DNA from: Providencia alcalifaciens | GTDB taxonomy: Bacteria > Pseudomonadota > Gammaproteobacteria > Enterobacterales > Enterobacteriaceae | Assembly: GCF_915403165.1 (NCBI RefSeq) | Contig: NZ_OU659204.1 | Coordinates: 3,100,001 to 3,164,000, forward strand | Length of the DNA stretch: 64,000 nucleotides | Reading direction: 5' to 3' | Shown here: positions 37,969-49,334 of the stretch, piece after piece | Layout: the number at the start of each line of letters is the position of its first letter | How positions within the stretch are numbered: position 1 is the stretch's first letter | Notes under the pieces: generated by a model | Database searches by the model: none | The model's input: only the letters and a program-made list of their open reading frames with translations | What the model was told of the DNA's origin: nothing | Translations under genes and position numbers: made by a program

Positions 37969-40320
37969 ATGCCTCAGTCAAACACCCCCGCTGAAAAAGG
38001 CTTTATTCTTAGCCGCCATTGGCGAGATACCCGCTACGGTGTCGAGGTAAGCTATTGGTTACTCACAGATAATAAACCGCAAAAAGTCATTGTCCCCTAT
38101 CAACAGGCCGTGGGCTTTTTACCTGAATCCAAGTTTCCGCTCGTACGCCATTTAATTGAAGGGCAAGCTGATATCAGTTATCGCTCCGTTGAACTGCGAG
38201 ATTTTAAACGCGAAAAAGTCTACGCCATCTATTGCCAGCAATATCGCCAATTACACAATCTGGATAAAAACTGCCAAGCATTAGGCGTTGAGCTTCTGGA
38301 AACCGATATTCGCCCTTGTGAGCGTTATTTAATGGAGCGCTTTATTACGGCTCCCGTGTGGTTTTCTCGCAATCATCAGGGGAAGTATCAGCTCAAACCC
38401 TGTGAAGGCTATCGCCCAGCACTCCACGCCGTTTCCCTCGATATTGAAACTAGCCAACATGGAGAACTTTACTCGATTGGGTTATCTGGCTGCGGTGACA
38501 ATGTAGTGTTTATGTTGGGACCCGAGCAAGGCCCTGCCTTGAATAACCTGCACCGACTCGTGTATGCCACCAGCCGCCCTCAATTACTTGAAAGACTGAA
38601 CGAATGGCTAGAACAGTACGATCCCGATGCCATCATCGGCTGGAATCTGATCCAGTTTGATTTGCAAGTCTTACAAAAGCATGCGGAACGCTACGGCATT
38701 CCTCTGTTACTCGGTCGACAAGGGAAAAAACTCGAATGGCGAGAACATGGCTTTAAGCAAGGCGTCTTTTTTGCCTCTGCTGAAGGGCGCTTAATTATCG
38801 ATGGTATTGATGCGTTAAAATCGGCAACGTGGAGTTTTAGCTCATTCAGTTTGGAGTCCGTTGCCCAGCAGTTACTTGGTGAAGGGAAAGCGATTGATAC
38901 GCCCTATGATCGCATGGATGAAATTAATCGCCGCTTTGCTCACGATAAACCCGCCCTCGCCCATTACAATATTCAAGACTGTATTTTGGTGCATCGCATC
39001 TTTGAGAAAACCGATTTAATGGCGTTCTTGCAAGAGCGCTCGACGGTCACGGGGTTAGCTGCCGATCGCATGGGAGGCTCAGTAGCCGCCTTTTCCCATT
39101 TATATATTCCTCGGCTACACCGTTTAGGGTTTGTTGCCCCAACGCTCTGCGAGCAAAAGTTTCAGCTCAATCCCGGCGGTTTTGTCATGGATTCTCAGCC
39201 GGGTTTGTATGACTCTGTTTTGGTGCTTGATTACAAAAGCCTGTATCCCTCTATTATTCGTACCTTTTTAATAGACCCTGCAGGCATGATTGAAGGGCTT
39301 GCACGCCCAGAAACTGAACACTCTGTTGAAGGGTTTCGCGGTGCTTGGTTTTCCCGTACTACCCATTGCTTGCCAGATATTGTCAGCCATATTTGGCAAG
39401 GTCGTGATAAAGCCAAACAGCAAAAAAACGCCCCACTTTCTCAAGCCCTCAAAATTATTATGAATGCCTTTGCTGGGGTTCTGGGTGCCGATGGATGCCG
39501 CTTTTTTGATCCGCGATTAACCGCGTCAATCACCATGCGCGGCCATGAAATCATGCGAATTACCAAACAATTGATTGAATCCCAAGGGTATCAGGTGATT
39601 TATGGGGATACCGACTCCACCTTTGTTTGGCTGCGAGATCCCCACACCGATGAACAAGCCCAAAAAGTGGGTTATCAACTGCGTGACCATGTGAATAATT
39701 GGTGGAAACAACATCTTAAAGAAGAGTGGCAACTTGATGGTGTGCTCGAACTTGAGTATGAAACCCATTATCGGCGCTTTTTGATGCCAACAATTAGAGG
39801 CACAGACCAAGGTAGTAAAAAACGCTATGCCGGTTTAAGCCAAGATACGATGGTTTTTAAAGGGTTAGAAACTATTCGCTCCGACTGGACGCCTCTCGCT
39901 CAAAACTTCCAAAAAGATCTGTATACGCGCATTTTTTATCGCCAGCCTTATCGAGAATTTATTCGCGATTATATTCATGCCATCCGTTCAGGCGAATATG
40001 ACGATCGCTTGATTTATCGCAAGCGCCTACGGCGTAAATTGTCAGATTATCAACGTAATGTACCGCCTCACGTACGAGCTGCACGTCAAGCCGATGAGTA
40101 CAATTTGCAATTACAGCGCCCATTGCAATATCAAAATGGGGGTTGGATCAGTTATATCATCACTCAAGCAGGTCCCGAGCCATTAGAGACAGTGACTGCT
40201 AAACCTGACTATGAACACTATATTCTTAAGCAAATCAAACCTATCGCCGATGGAATTCTGCCATTTCTGCAAGATGATTTCGACGCCATTTTGACTGGAC
40301 AAATTAATCTTTTGTTTTAA
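37969..40320 (+). CDS. polB: DNA polymerase II
   Basis: PolB is the family B, SOS-associated polymerase used in replication restart and translesion synthesis. The 783-residue protein equals the E. coli length. The 3'-5' exonuclease domain has Exo I in S-L-D-I-E-T-S and Exo II in [10 protein letters not shown]. The polymerase domain has motif [10 protein letters not shown] and motif [10 protein letters not shown] with its metal-binding aspartates. The ATG lies in the T tract of the preceding terminator. In E. coli the ara genes separate thiQ and polB; here they are adjacent. Confidence 0.96.
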   Translation: MPQSNTPAEKGFILSRHWRDTRYGVEVSYWLLTDNKPQKVIVPYQQAVGFLPESKFPLVRHLIEGQADISYRSVELRDFKREKVYAIYCQQYRQLHNLDKNCQALGVELLETDIRPCERYLMERFITAPVWFSRNHQGKYQLKPCEGYRPALHAVSLDIETSQHGELYSIGLSGCGDNVVFMLGPEQGPALNNLHRLVYATSRPQLLERLNEWLEQYDPDAIIGWNLIQFDLQVLQKHAERYGIPLLLGRQGKKLEWREHGFKQGVFFASAEGRLIIDGIDALKSATWSFSSFSLESVAQQLLGEGKAIDTPYDRMDEINRRFAHDKPALAHYNIQDCILVHRIFEKTDLMAFLQERSTVTGLAADRMGGSVAAFSHLYIPRLHRLGFVAPTLCEQKFQLNPGGFVMDSQPGLYDSVLVLDYKSLYPSIIRTFLIDPAGMIEGLARPETEHSVEGFRGAWFSRTTHCLPDIVSHIWQGRDKAKQQKNAPLSQALKIIMNAFAGVLGADGCRFFDPRLTASITMRGHEIMRITKQLIESQGYQVIYGDTDSTFVWLRDPHTDEQAQKVGYQLRDHVNNWWKQHLKEEWQLDGVLELEYETHYRRFLMPTIRGTDQGSKKRYAGLSQDTMVFKGLETIRSDWTPLAQNFQKDLYTRIFYRQPYREFIRDYIHAIRSGEYDDRLIYRKRLRRKLSDYQRNVPPHVRAARQADEYNLQLQRPLQYQNGGWISYIITQAGPEPLETVTAKPDYEHYILKQIKPIADGILPFLQDDFDAILTGQINLLF

Positions 40321-40654
40321 AGCCTAACGAACAGCGAGAATTGTACAATTCTTATTACAATTGCCGCATTTTTAACAGGTGACGATAAGCGAATGTTGAA
40401 TTAATATAACGCCCCTTCGATATCTCGACCTGTTATACGCACAGTTTGGCGAGAAAATCGGCTATACTCATCATAATTCGAGCAGCGCGACTCGAACGAG
40501 AAAAGAGCTATAATTGCCAAACGGCAAAACGATTAAAAAAATTTCGCATCACCCTTGGTATATAACCATTATATCAACACTGGGCAAAGACACCGGTTAG
40601 TTGTCTTAAACATCTAAAAATAAACAATCAAAATTATGGAATTAAATTAAACCT
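40321..40654. other. polB-rapA spacer with a perfect 16-bp palindrome
   Basis: About 330 bases without a gene. AGAATTGTACAATTCT at 40337-40352 is a perfect palindrome 16 bases past the polB stop; it lacks a proper loop and T run, so it looks more like a protein-binding site than a terminator. The rapA promoter is expected between 40440 and 40620, but no pair of elements is convincing. Confidence 0.5.
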
Positions 40655-43561
40655 ATGCCATTTACTCTTGGTCAACGCTGGATCAGCGACACAGAAAGCG
40701 AACTTGGGTTAGGCGCCGTCGTGGCTATTGATGCCCGTATGGTGACGTTGCTTTTCCCTGCCACTGGGGAAAACCGACTGTACTCACGTAGTGATGCCCC
40801 AATTACCCGAGTGATGTTCAACGAAGGTGATACCATCACCAGTCACGAAGGTTGGCAGCTACAAGTTGAAAGTATTCAAGAAGATAAAGGGTTATTGACC
40901 TACACAGGAACGCGTTTAGACACCCAAGAAGCGGATGTCAGCCTGAGAGAAGTGTTCCTTGATAGCAAGCTGACGTTTAATAAGCCACAAGATAGACTTT
41001 TCGCTGGTCAAATCGACCGTATGGACCGTTTTGCTCTGCGTTTTCGCGCACGTAAATTCCAAAGCGAACAAGTTAAACACCAATCTACGGGTCTGCGTGG
41101 TATCCGCGCGAGTTTGATTCCGCACCAATTGCATATTGCTAACGAAGTCGGTAAACGCCACAACCCGCGAGTTTTACTGGCCGATGAAGTGGGCTTAGGA
41201 AAAACCATCGAAGCGGGTATGATAATCCATCAACAATTGATGGCGGGCCGTGCTGAGCGTGTCTTGGTCATTGTCCCAGATAGCCTACAGCACCAATGGC
41301 TGGTGGAAATGCTGCGCCGTTTTAACCTGCGTTTCTCCCTGTTTGATGATAGCCGTTACAGCGAAGCCCAACACGACAGCGATAACCCGTTTGAAACTGA
41401 GCAATTAGTCCTGTGTTCTCTGGATTTTGTTCGTCGTAATAAACAGCGTTTTGACCAACTTGTCGAAGCTGGCTGGGACATGATGGTGGTCGATGAAGCT
41501 CACCATCTGCAATGGAGCGAAACAGCCCCAAGCCGTGAATATCAAGTGATTGAAACCTTAGCAGAGCATGTTCCTTCCGTTTTACTGCTAACGGCAACAC
41601 CGGAGCAATTAGGTCAAGAGAGCCACTTTGCGCGTTTACGCCTCCTCGACCCAAGCCGCTTCCATGACTACCAAGAGTTTTTAGCCGAGCAAGAAAATTA
41701 TCGCCCTGTCGCCGATGCCGTTTCACTGCTACTTTCAGGTGATAAGCTGACAAATGATCAGCAAAACCTGCTCAGCGAGCTTATCAAAGAACAAGATATT
41801 GAGCCGTTATTAAAAGCTGCGAATCTTGAAGGCGATGACAGCCAAGCCGCTCGCCAAGAACTGATCCATATGCTGATGGACAGACACGGTACTAGCCGCC
41901 TGTTATTTAGAAACACCCGTAATGGTGTGAAAGGCTTCCCACACCGTGAATTGCATTCTTTAAAAATGCCACTGCCAACTCAATACCAAACGGCAATCAA
42001 AGTCGCTGGCATTATGGGCACGAAAAAGGATGTAGAAACGCGCGCGAAAGAGATGCTGTATCCAGAACAAATCTACCAAGAATTTGAAGGCGAAAATGCG
42101 ACTTGGTGGAACTTCGACCCGCGCGTTGAATGGCTGATGGGCTTCTTAACCGCGAATCGCCACGAAAAGGTACTGGTTATTTGTGCTAAAGCCGCCACGG
42201 CACTGCAACTTGAGCAAGTTCTGCGTGAACGTGAAGGGATCCGCGCAGCAGTATTCCACGAAGGTTTATCCCTGTTAGAGCGTGACCGTGCTGCGGCATA
42301 CTTTGCTTCACAGGAAGAAGGTGCACAGGTATTACTGTGTTCTGAAATTGGTTCCGAAGGCCGTAACTTCCAATTTGCTAATCAATTAGTGATGTTCGAC
42401 CTACCATTCAACCCTGACCTGCTTGAGCAGCGTATTGGTCGCTTGGATCGTATTGGTCAAAACCGCGATATCGTGATCAACGTGCCTTACTTGGAAAATA
42501 CGGCACAAGCCGTGTTGATCCGTTGGTTCCACGAAGGTTTGGACGCTTTCGAACATACTTGCCCAACTGGCCGTACTATTTACGATAAATATTACCAACA
42601 ATTGCTGCAATTTATGGCAGAGCCAACCATCACTGACGGGTTTGATGAATTTATTAAAACCTGCCGCGAAGAGCACGATGCACTCAAAGCACAGTTAGAG
42701 CAAGGTCGTGACCGTTTGCTCGAAATGCACTCAAATGGCGGTGAATCCGGTAATAAATTAGCCGAGGAGATTGGCGAAGGCGATAACGAAACTGAGCTGG
42801 TTAACTTTGCGTTGAACCTGTTTGATATCGTTGGGATCAACCAAGAAGATAAGAGTGATAACTTAATTATCCTCACGCCATCTGACCATATGTTAGTGCC
42901 TGATTTCCCAGGATTACCACAAGATGGCTGCACGATCACCTTTGACCGTGAACAAGCGCTTTCCCGCGAAGATACGCAGTTTATTAGCTGGGAACATCCG
43001 ATTATTCGTAACGGTTTGGATTTAGTGTTATCCAGCGATACGGGTAGCTGCGCGGTTTCAGTGTTGAAAAACAAAGCGTTGCCAGTGGGAACCTTGCTGA
43101 CCGAACTGATTTATGTGGTAGAAGCTCAGGCACCGAAACAGCTGCAAATCAGCCGTTTCCTACCTGCAACTCCAGTTCGTCTATTAATTGATTTAAAAGG
43201 TAATAATCTCTCTTCACAAGTGGAGTTTGAAAGTTTTAACCGCCAATTAAATGCCATCAACCGCCATATGGCGAGCAAGTTGGTCAATGCGGTACAAAAC
43301 GAGGTGCATTCAGTATTACGCCTCTCTGAGCCAATGGTCGAGAAAGAAGCGAAATCCATTATTGAGAATGCCAAAGAAGCGGCGGATAGGGCCCTGACTC
43401 TGGAGTTGTCTCGCTTGGAAGCGCTAAAAGCGGTTAACCCAAATATCCGTGATGAAGAACTCGAGATTATCGAAGAAGAGCGTCGCCAATTGATGACCAA
43501 TATCGACCAAGCTTCATGGCGTCTCGACGCTATCCGCTTAGTGGTTGTCACGCATCAGTAG
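40655..43561 (+). CDS. rapA: RNA polymerase-associated ATPase RapA (HepA)
   Basis: RapA is a Swi2/Snf2-type ATPase that binds RNA polymerase and helps it recycle from stalled post-termination complexes. The 968-residue product equals E. coli RapA. Two N-terminal Tudor-like domains (about 1-107) are followed by the helicase lobes: Walker A in A-D-E-V-G-L-G-K-T near residue 180, motif II V-D-E-A-H-H near 280, and motifs V-VI in S-E-G-R-N-F-Q and [11 protein letters not shown] near 600. The C-terminal spacer and effector domains complete it. Repeats fill the 290 bases to rluA. Confidence 0.97.
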   Translation: MPFTLGQRWISDTESELGLGAVVAIDARMVTLLFPATGENRLYSRSDAPITRVMFNEGDTITSHEGWQLQVESIQEDKGLLTYTGTRLDTQEADVSLREVFLDSKLTFNKPQDRLFAGQIDRMDRFALRFRARKFQSEQVKHQSTGLRGIRASLIPHQLHIANEVGKRHNPRVLLADEVGLGKTIEAGMIIHQQLMAGRAERVLVIVPDSLQHQWLVEMLRRFNLRFSLFDDSRYSEAQHDSDNPFETEQLVLCSLDFVRRNKQRFDQLVEAGWDMMVVDEAHHLQWSETAPSREYQVIETLAEHVPSVLLLTATPEQLGQESHFARLRLLDPSRFHDYQEFLAEQENYRPVADAVSLLLSGDKLTNDQQNLLSELIKEQDIEPLLKAANLEGDDSQAARQELIHMLMDRHGTSRLLFRNTRNGVKGFPHRELHSLKMPLPTQYQTAIKVAGIMGTKKDVETRAKEMLYPEQIYQEFEGENATWWNFDPRVEWLMGFLTANRHEKVLVICAKAATALQLEQVLREREGIRAAVFHEGLSLLERDRAAAYFASQEEGAQVLLCSEIGSEGRNFQFANQLVMFDLPFNPDLLEQRIGRLDRIGQNRDIVINVPYLENTAQAVLIRWFHEGLDAFEHTCPTGRTIYDKYYQQLLQFMAEPTITDGFDEFIKTCREEHDALKAQLEQGRDRLLEMHSNGGESGNKLAEEIGEGDNETELVNFALNLFDIVGINQEDKSDNLIILTPSDHMLVPDFPGLPQDGCTITFDREQALSREDTQFISWEHPIIRNGLDLVLSSDTGSCAVSVLKNKALPVGTLLTELIYVVEAQAPKQLQISRFLPATPVRLLIDLKGNNLSSQVEFESFNRQLNAINRHMASKLVNAVQNEVHSVLRLSEPMVEKEAKSIIENAKEAADRALTLELSRLEALKAVNPNIRDEELEIIEEERRQLMTNIDQASWRLDAIRLVVVTHQ

Positions 43562-43577
43562 TGAGTGTTTTTTCTTT

Positions 43578-43621
43578 GCTTGCACTCGATATTCGCCTGA
43601 ATATGCTTGCACTCGACATTC
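43578..43621. repeat. 17-bp direct repeat after rapA
   Basis: GCTTGCACTCGATATTC (43578-43594) is repeated as GCTTGCACTCGACATTC (43605-43621) with one difference, at a 27-bp spacing. It leads straight into the larger repeat cluster that follows. Confidence 0.75.
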
Positions 43622-43629
43622 CCCTAGAT

Positions 43630-43842
43630 AATTCGAGTTACAGGTAGGCGGCAAACGAAGATATCCCTAGGAGCATACACAAGTATGTGACTAGGGTAGC
43701 TAAGAGCAGCCAACACCCCTGTAGCGCGAAGTATGACGGGGAATCAGTAAGCGGCAAGCGAAGATATCCCTAGGAGCATACGCGAGTATGTGACTAGGGT
43801 AGCTAAGAGCAGCCAACAACGCTACAGCGTGAAGAATGAAGG
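43630..43842. repeat. Two tandem copies of a hairpin-forming intergenic repeat
   Basis: Unit 1 (from 43648) and unit 2 (from 43751) are about 67 bases long, 103 bases apart, and nearly identical. The centre of each is a hairpin: CCCTAG / CTAGGG with inner CATAC / GTATG (43665-43696 and 43768-43799), then AGCTAAGAGCAGCCAACA. Outer parts (TTACAGG before, CCTGTAGCGCGAAGTATGACGG after) also look like arms of a larger inverted repeat. From memory this resembles an intergenic palindromic family seen in Yersinia, Serratia and relatives. No ORF is supported inside. Confidence 0.85.
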
Positions 43843-43851
43843 ATAAAAGAA

Positions 43852-44502
43852 ATGTTACCCTACAACCCGCCAACTGAACCATGGCTACACATACTCTACC
43901 AAGATGACCACATCATCGTGGTCAACAAACCTAGCGGCTTACTCTCAGTGCCGGGGAAAGCCCCTGAGCACCATGACAGCATCATGAGCCGTGTTCAGCG
44001 GGATTATCCTGCGGCTGAGTCCGTTCACCGTTTAGATATGGCAACCAGTGGTGTTATGGTGGTGGCGCTGCATAAAGCGGCTGAGCGTGAACTCAAGCGT
44101 CAGTTTAGAGAGCGTGAGCCGAAAAAACACTATGTGGCTCGCGTGTGGGGGCATTTAGAAAAGCCTGAAGGCTTGGTGGATTTACCGCTGATTTGTGACT
44201 GGCCGAATCGCCCTAAGCAAAAAGTCTGTTTTGAAACAGGGAAATCGGCGCAAACCGAATATCAAGTTTTAGAATATGAAGAGCAAGCAACGCGAGTCAA
44301 ACTTTCGCCAATTACGGGACGTTCTCATCAACTACGTGTGCATATGCTCGCGTTAGGGCACCCTATTCTTGGTGACCGGTTTTATGCCCATGAAGAAGCA
44401 TTAGCATTGGCACCACGTTTGCAGCTGCATGCTCAAGAGTTGTATATCACTCACCCTGAGTATGGCACACCAATGCATTTTACTTGTCCGCCCGATTTTT
44501 AA
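43852..44502 (+). CDS. rluA: Dual-specificity pseudouridine synthase RluA (23S U746, tRNA U32)
   Basis: RluA makes pseudouridine at position 746 of 23S rRNA and at position 32 of several tRNAs. The 216-residue protein carries the RluA family motif H-R-L-D-M-A-T-S-G with catalytic Asp62, the substrate-binding N-K-P-S-G-L-L-S-V-P-G at about 25-35, and G-R-S-H-Q-L-R-V-H-M near 165. No S4 domain is present, as expected for RluA. The ATG at 43852 follows GAAGGATAAAAGA; the repeat cluster ends about ten bases upstream. Confidence 0.95.
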   Translation: MLPYNPPTEPWLHILYQDDHIIVVNKPSGLLSVPGKAPEHHDSIMSRVQRDYPAAESVHRLDMATSGVMVVALHKAAERELKRQFREREPKKHYVARVWGHLEKPEGLVDLPLICDWPNRPKQKVCFETGKSAQTEYQVLEYEEQATRVKLSPITGRSHQLRVHMLALGHPILGDRFYAHEEALALAPRLQLHAQELYITHPEYGTPMHFTCPPDF

Positions 44503-44506
44503 TCTT

Positions 44507-44537
44507 ATTGAAGCGCTTAGGCATTAAGCGCTTCAAT
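44507..44537. terminator. Bidirectional terminator between rluA and djlA
   Basis: Perfect 13-bp stem ATTGAAGCGCTTA / TAAGCGCTTCAAT with loop GGCAT, lying between the stops of convergent genes. The flanks are AT-rich on both sides but without long T runs. Confidence 0.75.
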
Positions 44538-44553
44538 TATTTAAAAGCTTAAG

Positions 44554-45369
44554 TTATTTAAAACCCTTCTCTTTTTTAACCAGATCATAAGCTGCCTGAA
44601 TTGACTGCGCTTTTTGCTTAGCAATTTCCATCATCTCTGGCGGTAACCCTTTCGCGACTAGCTTATCTGGGTGATGTTCGCTCATCAGCTTACGGTACGC
44701 TCGCTTAATTTTAGTTGGGTCATCATCGACAGCAACCCCAAGTACCTTGCAGGCATCTTCCAGTGTTGGTCCATTATTTTGTTGATAATAGCCCCCGGAC
44801 TGCTGCTGGGAGTAGCCATGACCAAACTGGCGACCGCTTTGGATCATATCTAAGAATTGCTCAAACTGAATTTTGGAGATACCCAGCTCTTCCGCGATGA
44901 TAAATAGTACTTTTCTTTCGTTAGGATGTAGGGTTCCATCCGCAAAAGCCGCTTGTAATTGAATTTCCAGAAACATCTGAACAAGGTCAAAACGGCCATA
45001 ACAAGCCATACGTAATTGTTTAAGAACATCACGCAGTGGAAAGTCAGGGGATTTCCCCTCTCTAAAGGCTTGTTGAGCGGCTTTGCGAGTTTCTCCGTGC
45101 AATTGCATTCTGTCCATCAGGTTCGATGCTAACTGGATGTCCGTCTCGGTGACACGCCCTTTTGACTTGGTTAAATGCCCTAATATTTGAAAGGTACTTG
45201 CGAAGAAAATAATTTGTCTGTCGCGCTTATTGAAGGCACCAGCGAACTTACGTTGAGCCGAAGCCTTATCAAAACCGTGCCCAATCAGTAAGCCTGCTAA
45301 TGCTCCCCAAAACCCTAAACCAGAGACAATAGCGAGTATCACCCCAATAATTTTACCCCAATAGTGCAT
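44554..45369 (-). CDS. djlA: DnaJ-like co-chaperone DjlA
   Basis: DjlA is an inner-membrane-anchored J-protein that stimulates DnaK and influences the Rcs capsule signalling system. The 271-residue protein has one N-terminal membrane segment (about 6-31, glycine-rich, as in the dimerising segment of E. coli DjlA), a central TerB-like helical region (about 55-190), a Gln/Gly linker ([10 protein letters not shown]), and a C-terminal J domain with the H-P-D motif in S-E-H-H-P-D-K near residue 237. It is divergent from lptD, as in E. coli. Confidence 0.95.
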   Translation of the reverse strand: MHYWGKIIGVILAIVSGLGFWGALAGLLIGHGFDKASAQRKFAGAFNKRDRQIIFFASTFQILGHLTKSKGRVTETDIQLASNLMDRMQLHGETRKAAQQAFREGKSPDFPLRDVLKQLRMACYGRFDLVQMFLEIQLQAAFADGTLHPNERKVLFIIAEELGISKIQFEQFLDMIQSGRQFGHGYSQQQSGGYYQQNNGPTLEDACKVLGVAVDDDPTKIKRAYRKLMSEHHPDKLVAKGLPPEMMEIAKQKAQSIQAAYDLVKKEKGFK

Positions 45370-45570
45370 ATATCCCTCAATTCTTCAATGCTCAGAATGC
45401 AATTTTGCATTATCATACTATCCATTCTGCTTTTGTGCATAACGATAAAGAGCCTAACAAGTTGCTAACCACGTTTACTCCAGTTTTGATATTATACTGG
45501 CGAAAACGGGTTGGCTAAGATAGTCTTTGAGCGTTTGCCGACTGTGCCCATTTGACGGACTCCCTATTTA

Positions 45571-47943
45571 ATGATGAAGAAAAGTTATCCCACAATAATC
45601 GCCACCATGGTATGGGCGGCTATTTATAGCCAGCAAGCACATGCTGATCTTGCAGCACAATGTATGCTTGGGGTGCCTGTTTATGACAAGCCTATTATCT
45701 CTGGTGATCAAAATAGCTTACCGATTGAGATTCAAGCTGACGACGTCACAGGGGAATACCCTAATTTTGTCGAATATACTGGTAACGTTGATATTCAGCA
45801 GGGCAACCAGACTCTCACAGCAGATAACGTTAAGCTGACACAAACCCAAAAAGCGGGTGAAGTGCCAGTTCGTGAAGTGACGGCGACGGGGAATGTTCAT
45901 TACGATGACCCTCAAATTATCCTGAAAGGCCCTTCAGCGTGGTCAAACTTAGATAATAAAAACACTGACGTTGATGACGGTAACTACATGATGGTAGGTC
46001 GTCAAGGTCGCGGTGATGCGAAAAAAATGAAAATGCGAGGTGAAAACCGCTATTCCATTATGGAAAACGGGACTTTCACCAGTTGCTTACCGGGCAGTAA
46101 TACGTGGAGCGTTGCAGGCTCTGAAGTGATTATTGACCGTGAAGAAGAAGTCGCAGAAATTTGGCATGCACGCTTTAAGATAGCGGATATTCCGGTATTT
46201 TACAGCCCGTATATGCAGTTACCAATTGGTAGTAAACGCCGTTCCGGTTTCTTAATCCCAATGGGAAGCTATTCCAACAATGACGGGTTAGAGTTCACCC
46301 TACCCTATTATTGGAACATCGCACCAAATTACGATGCGACGATTACGCCACAATTTATGACCCACCGAGGCGTTAAATTAAATAACGAATTCCGTTATTT
46401 AATCACTCCAGGTACGGGCACCATGGCATTTGACTTTATTAACCACGATCGTGCTTATATTAAAGATAAAGAAAATGGTAAGCGTGATGCTCGTGACAGT
46501 GATGACCGTTGGTTATTCTATTGGAACCACTCAGGTACTTTTGCTCAGCACTGGAACTTTGGTGCCGACTACACCAAGGTAAGTGACCGCCAATACTTTA
46601 CTGACTTTAGCTCTCAGTACGGTAGCACCACTGATGGTTATGCTACCCAGAAATTTAACGTCGGTTATTCTGATACCAATTGGAACATGAAAGTGTCTCA
46701 CAAACAGTTCCAAATCTTTGTTGATGACCCGAACCGTCGTGCTTATAAAGCTGAACCGCAAATCGATTTTAACTATTACCAAAATGACGTCGGTATGTTG
46801 GATTTCCATACCTACGCCCAAGCCGCTCGTTTTACCAGTGTAGGTGAAAATAACCCTGATGCGACCCGTTTGCATATTGAGCCCGAAGTCAGCATGCCGC
46901 TGTCTAACGGTTGGGCGCAGATGAATAACAGCATCAAACTAATGGCGACGCATTACGACCAAGATATTCCTGATGTAAAACAAAATAGTGGCTTAGATAA
47001 AAATGTCACCCGAGTGCTACCAATGTTTAAGAGCGATGCGAAAGTGGTATTTGAGCGCGACTTATTCCAAGGTAGTGATTTTGTTCAAACACTAGAGCCG
47101 CGAGTTCAGTATTTATATATTCCGTATAAAGATCAGGACAATATCAATAACTACGACTCCGCACTATTACAGTCTGACTATACTGGCCTGTTCCGCGACC
47201 GTATTTACAGCGGTTTAGACCGTATCGCTTCTGCGAACCAGTTCACCACTGGTTTAACCACCCGTATTTATGATGAAAATTTAGCTGAGCGCTTCAATTT
47301 CTCCGTCGGGCAAATTTACTATTTTGAGCGCCCACGAGCAGGTAACTCAAGCCTGAAAATCGATGATAAGAGTGATACGGGCTCATTAATGTGGGCAACC
47401 GATGCCATGTGGCACATTGATGAAAACTGGGGTGTTCGTGGTGGATTACAATATGACCGTCGCCTTGGTAGTGTCACCATGGGGAATGCGGTCACCGAAT
47501 ATCGCTTTGATGCCGATAGACTGATTCAACTGAATTACCGTTTTGTTGACCGAGACTATATTCAAGCAACGTTCCGCCGTGAAGATACTGATGGTGGTTA
47601 TACCTACACATTACCTGAATACCAACAAGGTATTTCACAAGTAGGTACCGTGGTAAGTTGGCCATTAAGTGATAACTGGGGCTTTGTCGGCTCGTATTAT
47701 TACGATACCAAACAGCAACAATCCGCCAGCCAGCTTGTCGGATTACAGTACAATGCCTGCTGCTGGGCGGTGAATTTAGGGTATGAACGTAAGATTGTGG
47801 GTTGGCAAAAAGAGAAGTTCAACAGCGAATATGACAATAAATGGTCTATCAACGTGGAACTTAGAGGCCTAAATAACAATCATAGTTTAGGTAGTCAGGA
47901 GATGTTGAAACAAGGTATTATTCCTTATCAACGTGCTTTCTGA
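45571..47943 (+). CDS. lptD: LPS assembly outer-membrane protein LptD
   Basis: LptD is the essential outer-membrane beta-barrel that, with the lipoprotein LptE, places lipopolysaccharide on the cell surface. The 790-residue precursor has a signal peptide ending in A-H-A (cleaved before Asp26). An N-terminal OstA beta-jellyroll (about 50-200) precedes a C-terminal barrel. The disulfide cysteines are all there: Cys31 in A-A-Q-C, one in F-T-S-C-L-P-G near 172, and the pair in N-A-C-C-W-A near 725. SurA, its folding chaperone, is encoded next, 68 bases downstream. Confidence 0.96.
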   Translation: MMKKSYPTIIATMVWAAIYSQQAHADLAAQCMLGVPVYDKPIISGDQNSLPIEIQADDVTGEYPNFVEYTGNVDIQQGNQTLTADNVKLTQTQKAGEVPVREVTATGNVHYDDPQIILKGPSAWSNLDNKNTDVDDGNYMMVGRQGRGDAKKMKMRGENRYSIMENGTFTSCLPGSNTWSVAGSEVIIDREEEVAEIWHARFKIADIPVFYSPYMQLPIGSKRRSGFLIPMGSYSNNDGLEFTLPYYWNIAPNYDATITPQFMTHRGVKLNNEFRYLITPGTGTMAFDFINHDRAYIKDKENGKRDARDSDDRWLFYWNHSGTFAQHWNFGADYTKVSDRQYFTDFSSQYGSTTDGYATQKFNVGYSDTNWNMKVSHKQFQIFVDDPNRRAYKAEPQIDFNYYQNDVGMLDFHTYAQAARFTSVGENNPDATRLHIEPEVSMPLSNGWAQMNNSIKLMATHYDQDIPDVKQNSGLDKNVTRVLPMFKSDAKVVFERDLFQGSDFVQTLEPRVQYLYIPYKDQDNINNYDSALLQSDYTGLFRDRIYSGLDRIASANQFTTGLTTRIYDENLAERFNFSVGQIYYFERPRAGNSSLKIDDKSDTGSLMWATDAMWHIDENWGVRGGLQYDRRLGSVTMGNAVTEYRFDADRLIQLNYRFVDRDYIQATFRREDTDGGYTYTLPEYQQGISQVGTVVSWPLSDNWGFVGSYYYDTKQQQSASQLVGLQYNACCWAVNLGYERKIVGWQKEKFNSEYDNKWSINVELRGLNNNHSLGSQEMLKQGIIPYQRAF

Positions 47944-48011
47944 TAACAAACAACATAACGATCACGATTAGCCCGCATATGCGGAATAAAAGTCAATTTT
48001 ATAGGACCATT

Positions 48012-49334
48012 ATGAAGAATTGGAGAACACTTATTCTGGGACTGATGTTCGCAAGCTCTGCAAGTTTAGCTGCGCCACAGCAAATGGATAAAGTGGCTGC
48101 GGTTGTCAACAACGGAGTTGTACTTGAAAGCGACGTCCAGAATATGATCAACACAGTGAAGTTGAATGCACGTAATGCAAATCAACAAGTTCCTGATGAT
48201 CAAGCCCTGCGCCAGCAAATCATCGACCGTTTGGTTATGGATAACATCATGTTGCAGATGGCTAACCAAATGCAGATTAATATCCCTGAAGAAGCAGTGA
48301 ATGCGACTATCGCGGATATTGCTCGCCAAAATAATTTAACCTTACCGCAGATGGAAAAACGTCTGACTGCGGACGGCGTCAATATGGGTAAATACCGCAG
48401 CGAAATCCGTAAAGAAATGCTGTTAGCGGAAGTGCGTAACAACGAAGTTCGCCGCCGTATCACAATTTTACCTCAAGAAGTTGATGCATTAGCTGAGCAA
48501 ATGGATTCGCAAATGAGCGCTCAAAAAGGCGTGAATTTAAGCCACATTCTGATCCCACTGCCAGAGAACCCAACGCCAGAACAGTTATCAAAAGCAGAGT
48601 CGTTAGTTGATAAAATCTTAACTGACCTGAAAAAAGGCTCTGATTTCGGTAAGTTAGCGATTGCTTACTCTGCTGACCCTCAAGCACTGAAAGGTGGAAA
48701 CATGGGTTGGTCACGTCTACAAGAGCTGCCAGTGGTCTTTTCTGATCAACTGAAAAACTCGAATAAAGGCGATATCGTTGGTCCAATTCGTTCCGGTGTA
48801 GGCTTCCATATTTTACGTGTTAATGACGTCACCGGTGAAACTCACCAGCCAATTTCCGTCACCGAAGTGAAAGCACGTCATATCTTACTGAAATCATCAC
48901 CAATTATGGATGATGCAACAGCAAGACAAAAACTAACTCAACTTGCTCAAGAGATCCGTAACGGCAGAATTTCATTTGAAGAAGCCGCTAAAGAGAACTC
49001 CGAAGACCCAGGTAGCGCATTAAAAGGTGGGGAATTAGGCTGGAATATGCCTGATGTTTACGACCCTGCATTCCGTGATGCGCTGATGAAACTGAAAAAA
49101 GGTGAAATCAGCCAACCTGTACCTTCAAGTTTCGGCTGGCACTTAATTCAGTTAGAAGATACTCGTAGTGTCGATAAAACTGATGCCGCGAAGAAAGATC
49201 AAGCGTACCGTTTACTGTTCAATCGTAAATTTAACGAAGAAGCGCAGACTTGGATGCAAGAGCAACGCGCTGCAGCTTATGTGAATATCGTTGATGGTCG
49301 CCAAAGCCAATCTAATGATGAACAAGCAAAATAA
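48012..49334 (+). CDS. surA: Periplasmic peptidyl-prolyl isomerase and chaperone SurA
   Basis: SurA escorts outer-membrane proteins such as LptD through the periplasm to the BAM complex. The ATG at 48012 after ATAGGA gives 440 residues; the frame opens eleven codons earlier without support. A signal peptide covers about 1-22 (L-A-A-P cleavage). The N-terminal chaperone domain is followed by two parvulin domains (about 170-270 and 280-380), recognisable by S-H-I-L-I-P-L and A-R-H-I-L-L-K, and the C-terminal helix joins the core. The gene runs 20 bases into pdxA. Confidence 0.96.
   Translation: MKNWRTLILGLMFASSASLAAPQQMDKVAAVVNNGVVLESDVQNMINTVKLNARNANQQVPDDQALRQQIIDRLVMDNIMLQMANQMQINIPEEAVNATIADIARQNNLTLPQMEKRLTADGVNMGKYRSEIRKEMLLAEVRNNEVRRRITILPQEVDALAEQMDSQMSAQKGVNLSHILIPLPENPTPEQLSKAESLVDKILTDLKKGSDFGKLAIAYSADPQALKGGNMGWSRLQELPVVFSDQLKNSNKGDIVGPIRSGVGFHILRVNDVTGETHQPISVTEVKARHILLKSSPIMDDATARQKLTQLAQEIRNGRISFEEAAKENSEDPGSALKGGELGWNMPDVYDPAFRDALMKLKKGEISQPVPSSFGWHLIQLEDTRSVDKTDAAKKDQAYRLLFNRKFNEEAQTWMQEQRAAAYVNIVDGRQSQSNDEQAK

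Noticed and set aside
41322..43551. Long minus-strand frames inside rapA (up to 160 codons)
   Set aside because: They lie antisense to a perfectly conserved gene, have no family resemblance or ribosome site, and are explained by codon bias of the sense strand.
43700..43882. 60-codon minus-strand frame over the repeat cluster before rluA
   Set aside because: It consists mainly of the duplicated palindrome and runs into the rluA start; nothing supports translation.
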